This document shows positions 1-9,871 of a stretch of 64,000 bases of DNA, one piece after another. Every line of letters starts with the position of its first letter. The first letter of the stretch is position 1. Source of the DNA: Siphonodentalium dalli (taxonomy: Eukaryota > Mollusca > Scaphopoda > Gadilida > Siphonodentaliidae); assembly GCA_032622095.1 (NCBI GenBank), contig CP136066.1:170202664-170266663 (forward strand), given 5' to 3'. The notes under the pieces were generated by a model. It searched no databases and was not told where the DNA came from. It worked only from the letters and a program-made list of their open reading frames with translations. Made by a program: the position numbers and the translations under genes.

Positions 1-409
1 TTGGTACGTGTGTGTAGTTTGACCAGGCGGTGGTCGTTGTCGTATTGGCGAGCCCGTGCGACGCCCGTGCAACGCATGCGCAGAAGAGATCTCGGAAACT
101 GGTGGAGCTATCGACTTGAAATTTGGTATGTGAATGTATCTTGCCCCGGATACGAATTTTATCGGGTCGCTGAGCCCGTACGACGCCAGCTTCGCGCATG
201 CGCAGACGAGATCTCGGAAACGGGTGGAGCTATCGACTTGAAATTTGCTATGTGAATGTATCTTGCCCCGGATACGAATTTTATCGGGTCGCTGAGCCCG
301 TGCGACGCCAGCTTCGCGCATGCGCAGACCAGATCTCGGAAACGGGTGAAGCTATCGACTTGAAATTTGGTTTTTGAATAGCCCGGACAACGTCGGGCTC
401 ATCGGCTAG
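1..409 (+). mobile_element. Helitron-like unit A (3' part only)
   Basis: This is the 3' portion of a non-autonomous Helitron-like element that begins outside the window. It holds about two and a half copies of the 122-bp repeat found in the next unit. It ends with a GC hairpin at about 380-399 (GCCCGG, loop, then CGGGCT), a short spacer, and CTAG at 406-409 followed by T. A 3' hairpin a few bases before CTRR is the established signature of a Helitron 3' end. No Rep/helicase coding is visible, so the unit would depend on another element for movement. The next unit starts with TC directly at the end, so the copies are head to tail. Confidence 0.65.
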
Positions 410-1175
410 TCTCATATATATTTTGAAGACCTCTGTCTGTTTGTTTCTCTGTATGTTTGTATGTTTGTCTGTATGTTTGTCATTTATACAAATCTACGAT
501 TCTCGACCGATCGGGACCAAACTTGGTACGTGTGTGTAGTTTGACCAGGCGGTGGACGTTGTCGTATTGGCGAGCCCGTGCGGCGCCCGCTTCGCGCATG
601 CGCAGACGAGATCTCGGAAACGGGTGGAGCTATCGACTTGAAATTTGGTATGTGAATGTATCTTGCCCCGGATACGAATTTTATCGGGTCGCCGAGCCCG
701 TGCGACGCCAGCTTCGCGAATGCGCAGACGAGATCTCGGAAACGGGTGGAGCTATCGACTTGAAATTTGGTATGTGAATGTATCTTGCCCCGGATACGAA
801 TTTTATCGGGTCGCCGAGCCCGTGCGACGCCAGCTTCGCGAATGCGCAGACGAGATCTCGGAAACGGGTGGAGCTATCGACTTGAAATTTGGTATGTGAA
901 TGTATCTTGCCCCGGATACGAATTTTATCGGGTCGCCGAGTCCGTGCGAAGCCAGCTTCGCGCATGCGCAGACCAGATCTCGGAAACGGGTGGAGCTATC
1001 GACTTGAAATTTGATATGTGAATGTATCTTGCCCCGGATACGAATTTTATCGGGTCGCCGAGCCCGTGCGACGCCAGCTTCGCGCATGCGCAGACCAGAT
1101 ATAGGAAACGGGTAGAGCTATCGACTTGAAATTTGGTTTTTGAATAGCCCGGACAACGTCGGGCTCATCGGCTAG
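410..1175 (+). mobile_element. Helitron-like unit B, complete
   Basis: The unit starts TCTCATATATATTTTG right after the CTAG of unit A, matching the TC 5' end expected of Helitrons. It continues into a TCTG/TTTG-rich tract at 430-480. The body is dominated by a 122-bp tandem repeat. The 3' end repeats the hairpin (GCCCGGACAACGTCGGGC, about 1146-1163) and the CATCGG spacer, ending in CTAG at 1172-1175. Overlapping 84-94-codon ORFs on both strands come from the tandem repeat. They shift frame because 122 is not a multiple of three, so I do not count them as genes. Confidence 0.65.
594..1135 (+). repeat. 122-bp tandem repeat inside Helitron unit B
   Basis: About four and a half head-to-tail copies lie here. 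Recognisable blocks are GATCTCGGAAACGGGTGGAG, GACTTGAAATTTGGTATGTG, TTGCCCCGGATACGAATTTT and CCAGCTTCGCG(C/A)ATGCGCAGA. The repeat distance is 122 bp (for example the same ATG context recurs at 645 and 767). The same unit occurs at about 61-375 and 1720-1885. Copies differ at a few positions, such as ACGAG versus ACCAG, which gives variants that could be used to phase expansions. Confidence 0.85.
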
Positions 1176-1917
1176 TCTATTATATATTTTTGAAAGATCT
1201 GTGTGTGTGTGTGTGTGTGTGTGTGTATCTGTCTGTGTGTGTGTGTGTGTGTAATCGATGAACTCAAAAACGACCGACCCGATTTCGATGAAACTTGGTA
1301 CGTGGGAGTATTTTCGGCCGGGGGTTAACATAGGCCTATTGATTTTCAGATCCGAGGTCAACTTTTCACGTGCCGAGGTCAAATCTGTTTTTACGCCGTT
1401 TTGCGCTAATATATTTCAGTTCGGTGCTCACAAATCGATTCGATATAGCGCGAATAATAAATTGCCAGTCATATAATTTGCACGGTTAGAATCTGCGGCG
1501 CTTCATCTTTCCAATGATGTATCAAACGCCTGTGTACGTTTAAAGTTTCTACCTTAATTATCGGGAAGAACGCAGGACCATGCTTCGCTCATCGAAAATC
1601 ATTGCGTAAATATATTACGCCATCAACATATCGTGACGTGATCGCGTTAACTCTTAACCGGCCGATGTCGCGTTAACTCATCACCGACCGAGGTATCCGC
1701 AAATGACATTGGGCTATATATCTCGGAAACGGGTGGAGCTATCGACTTGAAATTTGGTATGTGAATGTATCTTGCCCCGGATACGAATTTTATCGGGTCG
1801 CCGAGCCCGTGCGACGCCAGCTTCGCGCATGCGCAGACCAGATCTCGGAAACGGGTGGAGCAATCTACTTGAAATTTGGTTTTTGAATAGCCCGGATGAA
1901 GTCGGGTCACCTTCTAG
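1176..1917 (+). mobile_element. Helitron-like unit C, complete
   Basis: This unit begins TCTATTATATATTTTTGAAA directly after unit B and has a (GT)n microsatellite at about 1201-1252. Next comes the AATCGATGAACTCAAAAACG block that is shared with unit D, and an AT-rich middle at 1380-1720 not seen in the other units. One and a third copies of the 122-bp repeat follow. It ends in a degenerate hairpin (GCCCGGATGAAGTCGGGT) and CTAG at 1914-1917. The altered loop and spacer (CACCTT instead of CATCGG) mark it as a subfamily different from unit B. Confidence 0.6.
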
Positions 1918-2662
1918 TCTATTATATATTTTGAAAGATCTGTGTGTGTGTGTATCTGTCTGTGTGTGTGTGTAATCGATGAACTCAAAAACGACCGACC
2001 CGATTTCGATGAAACTTGGTACGTGGGGGTATTTTCGGCCGGGGGTTAACATAGGCCTATTGATTTGCCCGTGCGACGTGACCTTGACCTTGAAATCGGG
2101 TAATTTCAAGTTCAAACGACCGAATATCACGGGATTTCGGTGAAACTTGGTATGTGGGGGTACTGTCGGTCGGTGGGTGGCATAGGCCTATTAATTTGCC
2201 CGTGCGACGTGACCTTGACCTTGAAATCGGGTCATTTCAAGGTCAAACGCCCGAATATCACGGGATTTCGATGAAACTTGGTATGTGGGGGTACTTTCGT
2301 ATGGGGAGTCTCATAAGCATATTCATTTGCCCGTGCGACGTGGCCTTCACCTTGAAATCGGGTCAATTCAAGGTCAAATCGCGAATTTTGATGGGATTTC
2401 GACGAAATTTGATACGTAGGGTTTCTTTTGTCCACTGAGTGTATTGGACGGGTCGAGTCGTGACCCCGACTGACCTTGACCTTCAAAATGATCAATTCGA
2501 GGTCAAAACGGGTAAAACCGGATGGATTTCGATGGGTACTTTTGTCGGGTAGTTTTGTCCGGTCAGTGTTTTGAACGGGTCAAATCGTTACCACACCTGA
2601 CCTTGACCTTCAAAATGATCAATTCAAGGTCAAAGCCCGGACGAAGTCGGGTCACCTTCTAG
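1918..2662 (+). mobile_element. Helitron-like unit D, complete
   Basis: The start is TCTATTATATATTTTGAAAG, followed by a short (GT)n tract and the AATCGATGAACTC block. In place of the 122-bp repeat it carries a different, 131-bp repeat. It ends with a hairpin (GCCCGGACGAAGTCGGGT, about 2637-2654), CACCTT and CTAG at 2659-2662. The T at 2663 begins unrelated AT-rich flank. The array A-B-C-D is therefore four units joined end to end with no intervening bases. Confidence 0.6.
2066..2640 (+). repeat. 131-bp repeat with TGACCTTGACCTTGAAA blocks
   Basis: TGCCCGTGCGACGTGACCTT recurs at 2066, 2197 and 2328 (spacing 131 bp, the third with GGCCTTCACC), then in more diverged form around 2470 and 2600. 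Each unit pairs TGACCTTGACCTTGAAATC with TTCAAGGTCAAA on the other side of a short spacer, so each is itself an imperfect palindrome. The reverse strand reads TCAAGGTCAAGGTCA. No coding sequence is supported. Confidence 0.8.
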
Positions 2663-2663
2663 T

Positions 2664-4615
2664 ATAAATATATATTTCATTGTAAGCGCGGGTGGTTTTG
2701 ATGCCACATACCCAATGCACAGGCGGGGAACAATCCTCTTCTTGGTACGACCGAACCTGACATCGAATGAGTTAATTTAGTGCAAATGTCCATATCTCAT
2801 ATAAAAAAAATCGGCGGTTTCCTTTTCGCTGACTTCACCCATCGCCGCTTTTTGAAACGCATAGCCGGAAATGGCACCCTTTTAACAAGTGGAGAATTTG
2901 TTTTGTACAGGGCCAGTATGGCCAGGATTGGTCGTCTTCCTACTGATCTTGTTTTACTTACCGTTATAGTTGTATTGATGTATATAACTTTCCAAAAAAT
3001 AAAATTTAATTTTAGTCTCTTTTTTGAATTTACCAGGACTATTTCATTTGCATTGGTGAAAAATCATTTTATAAAATTTAAATTTAAATTAAAAAAACTA
3101 AATTTTGCAATACCACACTAAGCCCCAACACGAACCTTATCTACACTATTTGTCTAATTGTACTTAATTTACCTGACCTCTTTGTTTTCGATGGTGTTTG
3201 CATGGTGTTATATCATAATGCTATGAAGAAGCCAATGTGTTTTCAAAACACTGGTGTTTCATAATCAGCTGACCAACTAATCACTGGCCACTGTGTTTTA
3301 AAAGTTGAAACTTGAATTGACCCATACGTTAATTAATTTCAATAAAAATTAATATTATCGTAAAACTTATGGGAGGGCACTTGACATGAGGTCGAATGTA
3401 CACACGCAGGTTAGGGTGCATTTACATTGCTATAGAAATGTACACAGATCTACACCCAGACTAGTGTAAACAGGTTGATATAGAAATTCATACAGAAAGA
3501 AAACGGTATTAGTTCGTGTGAGCAAAAATCGTGTCCGCTAACGTCACGGTAAACGCCGAAGCATTGCGACAGGCAAATCAGTTTTGATTAATTGTTACTC
3601 GGGCTTGGCGAATGTCCTCGTTGTCATTTCAACCCGTATATTTCGAATATTGGACACGGACTGGGACGTGGCAACTTGTTCAAAGGTTGGAAATTTCATA
3701 CCTTACACAACATTAGTTGTAATTTCCAAACCAACAATAGATTGAAAATGATCTTGTAGTTTGATTTTCAAACATTTTATTTGGGGGGGGGTATTGTTTT
3801 CGGACCAATATTTGCATAATTGCCTACTTTTTATCAAAATTTTGGGCTGGAATGGCAATCAGCTGGAAATTTTCCAACCTTATCATAGGGGCGGGTGTCA
3901 TGTTGGAAATGTCCAACACTTGGAAAGATTGCGTCCTGGTCCCTCCCCGTGGCCAGTCATCATCATCATATTTATTGTCCAACAGCTATATATAAAAACT
4001 GCATGTAATTTAAGAAAACAATATTGTCCTAAATTGATCAACATTGTCATTGGAATTGTCATCAGTTGGAAATTTTACTACATTTGGTCAAATAAAGGGT
4101 GTTGTAGGGTAACTGCATGATTTTCATTCTTTCTTCGAACCATTATCAAGTGGTATAAGGATACACTTTAAATACATGCGGCAGATACCAAATCGCTGTT
4201 ATCTGCTGATAGTTGATACATGTTTATGTCTCGCCTAAACTGACACGACTCGCAGTGAATTGTCAATTACCAGAGTACTGATCAGGGAGCGTTCAATATT
4301 AGTAATCATGTTGTGATCACAGTATAATGCATGTGTATCGGTACCATTCCGACTCCCTCCGACTCCCATATATAAGTTATTTTTATGAGTAATCGCGGTA
4401 TATTGGTAGCTTTACTTTCTCTTGGCCAATTTTTACAATCGACGGGTTGAATTTCGATAAAATTTCCGTTAAATAAAATGATGCTGCTCATTTGCCAATT
4501 TGAGCAGCAATTTCGAGAATATATTTTGGACTAGGGAGGTGATAATTAATTACGTAACGGACACCGCGAGCTCTGCCACCGCGGCTTGCCAAGCTCCGGC
4601 CGCCAGCGATGTTTC
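2664..4615. other. AT-rich intergenic stretch with old repeat fragments
   Basis: I see no supported gene. At 3660-4110 there are diverged pieces of a dispersed family whose ends look like GGGACGTGGC and whose body repeats TTGGAAATTTC and TTGTCCAAC-like blocks. Related pieces occur at 13186, 21894, 22985 and 26020. A poly-G run lies near 3782. Short ORFs here (for example 113 codons at 2780-3121) are low-complexity and lack splice or domain support. Confidence 0.5.
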
Positions 4616-4882
4616 CGTGTTCAGCCATGTTCCTCCGTGTTCATGTCGCGGTCACCGGTGGTATGGCCGTGGTCACCCGTGGTCATAGCGTGGAGTTCCG
4701 TGTTCAAACGTGATCATTTGGCCGTGGTCACCCGTTCGTCGTACCGTGATCATAGCGTGGATGTTCCGTGTTCAAACGTGATCAGAGCGTGTTCAAACGT
4801 GATCAGAGCGTGTTCAAAATCTGAACACGATTGAACACGTTTACTCAGACCGTGTTCTTGGCGAGTTCAGATTTTGAACACG
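4616..4882. repeat. Short degenerate tandem repeat ending in a hairpin
   Basis: CGTGTTCAAACGTGATCA-type units and GGCCGTGGTCACCCG units alternate here with a spacing of about 20-45 bp. The block closes with an inverted pair: CGTGTTCAAAATCTGAAC (4808-4825) and GTTCAGATTTTGAACACG (about 4864-4881), which could form an 18-bp stem with a 38-base loop. GC content is clearly above the flanks. The function is unknown. Confidence 0.65.
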
Positions 4883-4932
4883 GAAAAATCGCGCGTGGTC
4901 TTCCGTGGACATGTAAAAAACCACAGGCCTTG

Positions 4933-5338
4933 TACTGTACCATGACCATCGCGTAAACAGCATGCTATCATAAAGACCTACTATATTTTACCTAAGCAAG
5001 AGCCTGATTGTGTTACAGAAGACAGCACAATGCTATTGGCTAATCACACACAAATTATATAAACGCTCTTTATTAGTTCCATATAAGGAATACAGCAACA
5101 AAGAACACTCTTTATGTTTACCATCATAATATAAACAAACACCAGGAAAGTAACGTTTTATGCTTTTGTTTACATAACAATGGTCAAACATATGACAATA
5201 ACATACTGTTTATGTGATATTTCTTATTTGTATACGAACAAAGTCTATCTACATTTTAATATTCTTTCTGTTTGTGGCAGTTTTTGACGGGTGGAAATAT
5301 TTTCACAGGATACCCACCGCCAAGGCCAACCGTACCTT
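4933..5338 (+). repeat. Single-arm copy of the 1-kb palindrome element
   Basis: This stretch matches the right arm of the large palindrome at 36470-36877 along its length, with scattered substitutions. Examples are CCATGACCATCGCGTAAACA at the start and GACGGGTGGAAATATTTTCA near the end. It ends at CCTTTAAC, and the palindrome ends at TCTTTAAG, so the family end appears to abut TTAA. Only one arm is present, so the family exists both as single arms and as a full palindrome. A further fragment (CATCGCGTAAACAGGATG) sits at about 6738-6760. Confidence 0.75.
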
Positions 5339-6994
5339 TAACATGGATTCAGGATTCACCCCCCCCCCCCCCATTAACTGGTATTCAGGATTCAGGGGGA
5401 CTACCATGACTAACGAAGATCAACTCGGTTTTCGTTCAGGGAGATTCATAGGAGACAACACGCGTTTATACTATACACGTGACTGACGTACAAAATGTTC
5501 CCGCATGTTGCTATTAATAGACTTTGAGAAGTCGTTCCACTATAGAGGGAAAAAAGGGTCATAATTCTATTCCAATATCCCAATTTTAACTTCAACTTTC
5601 CAATTTCAATTTAAAACTTTTAGTTTATGTTTTGCTATTGTGTTCTTATTGTACATTTCGAACTTAAAATTTCAATTCAACATTTTAATTCTTATACAAT
5701 TCTTTAATATCTTTCTCCTGATTTCGTGTTCCAATTTAAATGCGTCTTGAGCATTCAAATTTCAATATTTAATTTTATATTGGTTCTTATTGTATGTGGT
5801 TTGTGAATTTCAAAATAACAATACAACTAAAATGTAACATTTAAACAATGATAAGCATTTTTTAGAACTCAGATGGATAAAACAACATCTATATATTGCA
5901 ACTGAACACCTAAATTGAAACGGAATTAGATTCGAGAAATTTTAACAGTACAAATACCAATGCCTGAAATTTGAACTTAAGACGATTGTTACACCATCCC
6001 ATCCCACCCAACCACCAGAGTGGCGAGGCTCTATATAGGTATATCTCTTCTGTCGATTAGAGCGATATTACACATACTTGGAAATCGATGTCTAGAAGAT
6101 AGCTGATGCATATATATGGTATCATACATGCAACTCATATAAAATGAAATCGTTCACAGTAAAATAACTGTTCAATAATGTGGATATTGAGCGTCGGTTA
6201 TTTAAATAATGGATCGGTTTTTTAAAAATAAATTACGATCTCGACAATAACCATCGATTATCCATTAAACTGTACTCAATGAACAAAGGAGTGGCGTCAT
6301 AGCCATGTTTTTAAATGCTAATTATTTAGTTGTGAGGATAAGTATAATTCGAGATCTACTACATTTACGCTGGTCCGATAATAATTATAGTAGTTCAATA
6401 GTTATGGGCATCACTGACATTAATACAAACTAATTAACGAGTTATAAACCGCCATCGCTATATAGTTTTCCGACTTCAAGAATGTCATGTATATTGATTA
6501 ATATACAAACCCCTTTACCCCCCCCCCCCCCTGTTCACTAAACTTATGAGTCACACTAGTTTTCGCTCACTTTTTTAATCTGCAATATGCTAACGAATTG
6601 TGTGAAATAGTCCTCTACATATGTATATATTGCGGTATGCACTGCAGGTTTGTTGGACTGTACCACCTTATGTGTATCACATAAAGAGAAAACGTCCAAG
6701 CTGCAAGGCAGAGTTCAGTTGCCCGCTATGATGGTTTGACCACTGTCATCGCGTAAACAGGATGTGAGGACACCTCTATTTATTTTAAATTAAGACTTTG
6801 CTCGGTAACATAAATGGAATAAATGTCAAAATGGCTTCACATTTAAAAGTTATGTTTTACAAATCTGGTACACCATTTCCTGTTAAAGTTATAAAGAAAC
6901 CCCATAAAACCGACGATGAAAAATTATTCTTCCGGAGCACCGATTGGGGTCGCAGATATTACTGGAAATATATCATTTCATTTCTTTCTTTCAG
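5339..6994. other. AT-rich DNA upstream of the first fibrinogen exon
   Basis: No exon is recognisable. There are poly-C runs at about 5360-5372 and 6519-6531. The last 85 bases or so before 6995 resemble the DNA before the second fibrinogen exon (shared AATATATCATTTCATTTCT just before the acceptor), so the duplication reaches into this intron. A 5' exon for this gene may lie here unseen or upstream of the window. Confidence 0.45.
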
Positions 6995-7641
6995 ATTGCA
7001 GAGAATTGCTGATGGCTGGCCACGACACCGATGGTGTGTACACAATCACACCAGATGGCGCCACCGAAAAGAAGGTGGTCTGCGACATGACGACCGATGG
7101 CGGCGGTTGGACGGTTTTCCAGCAGAGACTCAACGGAGTAACAAACTTCAGAAGGCCATGGGCAGATTATGCGCAGGGGTTCGGGGATCCGACGAACAGC
7201 GAAGATCACTGGCTAGGACTCGATACCATTCACATTCTGACCGAATGTCCTACCGAGGTTTATGCAAAACTGAGAACGGCGGATGGAATATATTACTACG
7301 CCAAATATACAAGTTTCAGCGTGGCCGATAGCTCGAACAAGTACAGACTCAGCGTTAGTGGATACAGTGGCACTGCGGGAGATTCGTTCACGGATCACGA
7401 CGGGGTGCAATTCAGTACACACGACAATAACAATCAACCCGTTTCCTGTCCCTGGAATTGCGCCTCTTATTACGGGACCGAAGGGGGTTGGTGGTTTGAC
7501 TGTTGCCATACGGTTTATTTAAATGGGCCTTACCTCAACAGCACTGCGAGCGGTCTGGCGAACCAAGGAATGTTGTGGATAAAGGACCTTGGGTCAGAGA
7601 ATTCACTCATGCACACCACATTGATGATTCGGCAAAGTTAA
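6995..7641 (+). CDS. Fibrinogen C-terminal (FReD) lectin-like protein, last exon, copy 1
   Basis: The exon encodes about 215 residues of a fibrinogen-related domain, the fold of ficolins, tachylectins, angiopoietins and mollusc FREPs. Such proteins are secreted and often bind sugars or acetylated groups on microbes. Visible marks are the first cysteine pair at about residues 2 and 30, then DGGGWTVFQQRLNG (about 35-48), WLGLD, HDGVQFSTHD, and GGWWFDCCH with YLNG near the C-terminus. The acceptor TTTCTTTCTTTCAG ends at 6994 and splits a codon after its first base (phase 1); TAA is at 7639-7641. The usual DxDND calcium loop reads DNNNQ, so calcium binding may be weak. No 5' exon or polyadenylation signal was found; the downstream flank is interrupted by an insertion. 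Confidence 0.85.
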
Positions 7642-7675
7642 TCATCGCACGAGATTGTGGTTCAAAGCAACCCGT

Positions 7676-8570
7676 GTTGTACTGACTAATTGTTTTGTAC
7701 GTTTCGAAGAATAGTATCAAAACTTTTGTCTATATGGATACGAGTAATTACAATTGAATGGTCACCGAATGTGTTGAGCGCTCGTTAGGTGACTGCATGA
7801 TTTGTCAATGGTTAATTATGAGTGAGCAGTATTACAATTGAAATGTGTTTACGCCTTAGGCGTTATGAGTGAAATAGATCACTTTAGCCAGTCTGCTTGC
7901 AGCGAATGGTTCGACAACAAATATATCTTTAACTAGAATTTCGCAATCTGACAATGGCTGAAGAACAAATGGTCGAGCATATGGATATGGGGCTGAACCA
8001 GAGAATAAAAGAGGCAGTAGCTGCTCATTCCGCGACTTTAACTGCGGACATTGGAGCCATGATCACGGCGCAACTCAAGGAGTTCAAAACATGTATTGTC
8101 GACAATCAGAATGATATTTCTCAACATCAAATGGACGTTTTGAGCAACAAAGAATCTTATAAATTCAAGAAGAGAGGCAACGAAGAGCAATTCAAAGTGA
8201 ATCACGACGTTCAAGGGAAGGTACGGGAAGCCAAATCACATCTTAATCGTGAACCCGTTGACGCAAGAAAGGCGGTAGCTTCAATTGATGCAGGTTTGGA
8301 CATTATTAAGCACAGACAGAAGTTGATAAACCTCGCAGATTCTTCGGATTACGGATGGGCCGTTGTCGACGAGTATGAGACACACCAGTTAGCTGAAAAT
8401 TCTGACGATGAGAAACGTATCGTGAAGGCGATGTCTCGAGCACAGAAGAAAGTTAAGGCGCGTGAAATCAGCAAGAAGCCACGGCGATTCGTGCCTTACC
8501 AAGTACCATCCGCATCGGGAGCAGTTCTGGCTATTAGCATAAATTTGTGTTGCAATTTATAGTAGAAGGG
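7676..8570 (+). mobile_element. Insertion in the 3' flank of FReD copy 1
   Basis: The DNA after the two fibrinogen stops aligns (for example ATTGTGGTTCAA in both) up to about 7675 in copy 1 and 31105 in copy 2. Similarity resumes at about 8571 and 31152 (ACAGTGAGATTGCTATC against ACAATGAGATCGTTATC). The roughly 895 bases between are unique to copy 1 and hold the 202-codon gag-like ORF. No clear terminal repeats or target duplication are visible, so this is probably a truncated retroelement piece. Confidence 0.55.
7954..8562 (+). CDS. Gag-like ORF of a retroelement, 202 residues, probably truncated
   Basis: This uninterrupted ORF starts with ATG at 7954 and stops with TAG at 8560-8562. The product is charged and largely helical: an acidic N-terminus, a basic middle with YKFKKRGNEEQFK, then IKHRQKLINLADSSDYGW, VDEYETHQLA, SDDEKR and a lysine-rich tail ending in RRFVPY. 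The pattern KLI-LADSS-YGW-VDEY---LA--SDDEKR matches, from memory, gag-like first ORFs of tyrosine-recombinase (DIRS/Ngaro-type) retroelements and related orphan proteins of marine invertebrates. I cannot confirm this without a search. The last 20 residues lose this character, suggesting the 3' part was cut off. No recombinase or RT follows. Confidence 0.5.
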   Translation: MAEEQMVEHMDMGLNQRIKEAVAAHSATLTADIGAMITAQLKEFKTCIVDNQNDISQHQMDVLSNKESYKFKKRGNEEQFKVNHDVQGKVREAKSHLNREPVDARKAVASIDAGLDIIKHRQKLINLADSSDYGWAVVDEYETHQLAENSDDEKRIVKAMSRAQKKVKAREISKKPRRFVPYQVPSASGAVLAISINLCCNL

Positions 8571-8925
8571 TAGACAGTGAGATTGCTATCCAAACCTAAA
8601 AAACAGTGGACGATATCGTTATTGGATATCGGGATTCAGAATTCTAATAACTCGACGTGAGATAATGTTGTCCATATCTTACCATATATCATATTATCCT
8701 ATCGCATCTTACATTATCTTACCCATATTTCTTAGCTTATAGGTTGTTGTATCTTATCTCGTTAGATCTCGTCTCATTTCGTCTAGGCTCGTCTATCAGG
8801 TTGCAGGGTCCCCTCCCCATTCAGGATTCGGGCCATTTTTTAGGTTAATCAAAAAGCCTGGTACGTGACATTGAAGGCGACAAATGTGGCTTTGATGGTT
8901 ATAATTGGCCTGCTTAGCCATTTTT
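8571..8925 (+). repeat. Duplicated 3' flank of FReD copy 1
   Basis: This segment matches 31152-31531 downstream of the second fibrinogen exon. Shared blocks include CGGGATTCAGAATT, TATCTCGTTAGATCTCGTC-like pyrimidine-rich DNA and AAAAAGCCTGGTACGTGACA. It shows that the duplicated unit includes 3' UTR and flanking DNA, not only the exon. The AATAAA seen in copy 2 is absent at the matching place here. Confidence 0.7.
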
Positions 8926-9870
8926 AGCTCAACTGTACAACGTACCATGGGTTTGCATCCGTCGTCCGTGTGTGTGCGTCCGTGCACGCCATACAGGCCG
9001 CATCCCTCATCATATCTTCACCAATCTGCATATGTAGCTGCAGGGTGACCTCAACATGGAAGTTTTTGTTTATTTTTCCGAATTTCGATGAAAAACATGA
9101 CCGCCCGCAGCCATTTTGTATTTCAAATTTGATTCCATCGGCACAACCTACAGTCCGTATTTATGGCCGGATCATTTATAAATTTTGCAGGCATATTTGT
9201 GATCCCTGTTGATGGGAGCCATCTAATTTGATTGACTTTCGATTAAAAAACATGGCCGCGGCAGCCATCTTAGATTTTACTATTTGCATGACTATATAAA
9301 TCCTTTGGCACACCATACATACCAAATCCCTCATCCGGTCATCACCAACCTTCATATCTTCGGAGTGACCCCTAGATGGGAGCCTCCAATTTTGAAAAAA
9401 ACATGGCCGCCAGCAGCCATTTTGATTTCAAATTTGAATCCATCGGCACACCCCGCATTTATTGGAGAATTGATTTGAAAATTTACAAGCATGTTTAGAA
9501 TCATCTCCAGTTGGGAGCTATCAAATTTGAACAATTGTCGATGAAAAACACGACCGCCGGAAGCCATCTTGGATTTTACTCTTTGCATAACTAAATCATT
9601 TGGCACAACATACAGACCACATCCCTCATATGATGGTAACCAAACTTCATATGAATCTTCGGGGTGATCTCTAGATGGGAGTCTCCTATATTGACTGAAA
9701 TTCGTTCAAAACATGGCCGCCAGTGGCCATCTTGGAACATACTCTTTGTATGACTAAATCCATTGGCGCACCCTGCGGACCACATCCCTCATCATATCAC
9801 AAATTGACAGCTCAGCATAATATTATTAACGCCTCCCAAGCTGATCTACAGTATCATTGAATCGTGTTTG
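8926..9870. repeat. Degenerate tandem repeat with AACATGGCCGCC units
   Basis: Phrases such as CATCCCTCATCATAT recur near 9001, 9326, 9619 and 9783. Between them AAAACATGGCCGCCAGCAGC, CCATTTTGATTTCAAATTTG and ATCCATCGGCACACC alternate, giving units of about 165-330 bp. The block separates two parts of the duplicated fibrinogen flank that are adjacent in copy 2, so it is an insertion or an expansion. Small ORFs across it are not coding. Confidence 0.65.
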
Positions 9871-9871
9871 T

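Noticed and set aside
1-1087. Overlapping 84-94-codon ORFs on both strands in the first kilobase
   Set aside because: They are translations of the 122-bp tandem repeat. The period is not a multiple of three and both strands are equally open.
2780-3121. 113-codon ORF
   Set aside because: The C-terminal half is Lys/Phe low complexity from AT-rich DNA, and there is no supporting context.
6798-7331. 177-codon ORF overlapping FReD copy 1 in another frame
   Set aside because: It is a shadow of the fibrinogen exon. The fibrinogen frame has clear conserved motifs and a paralogue.
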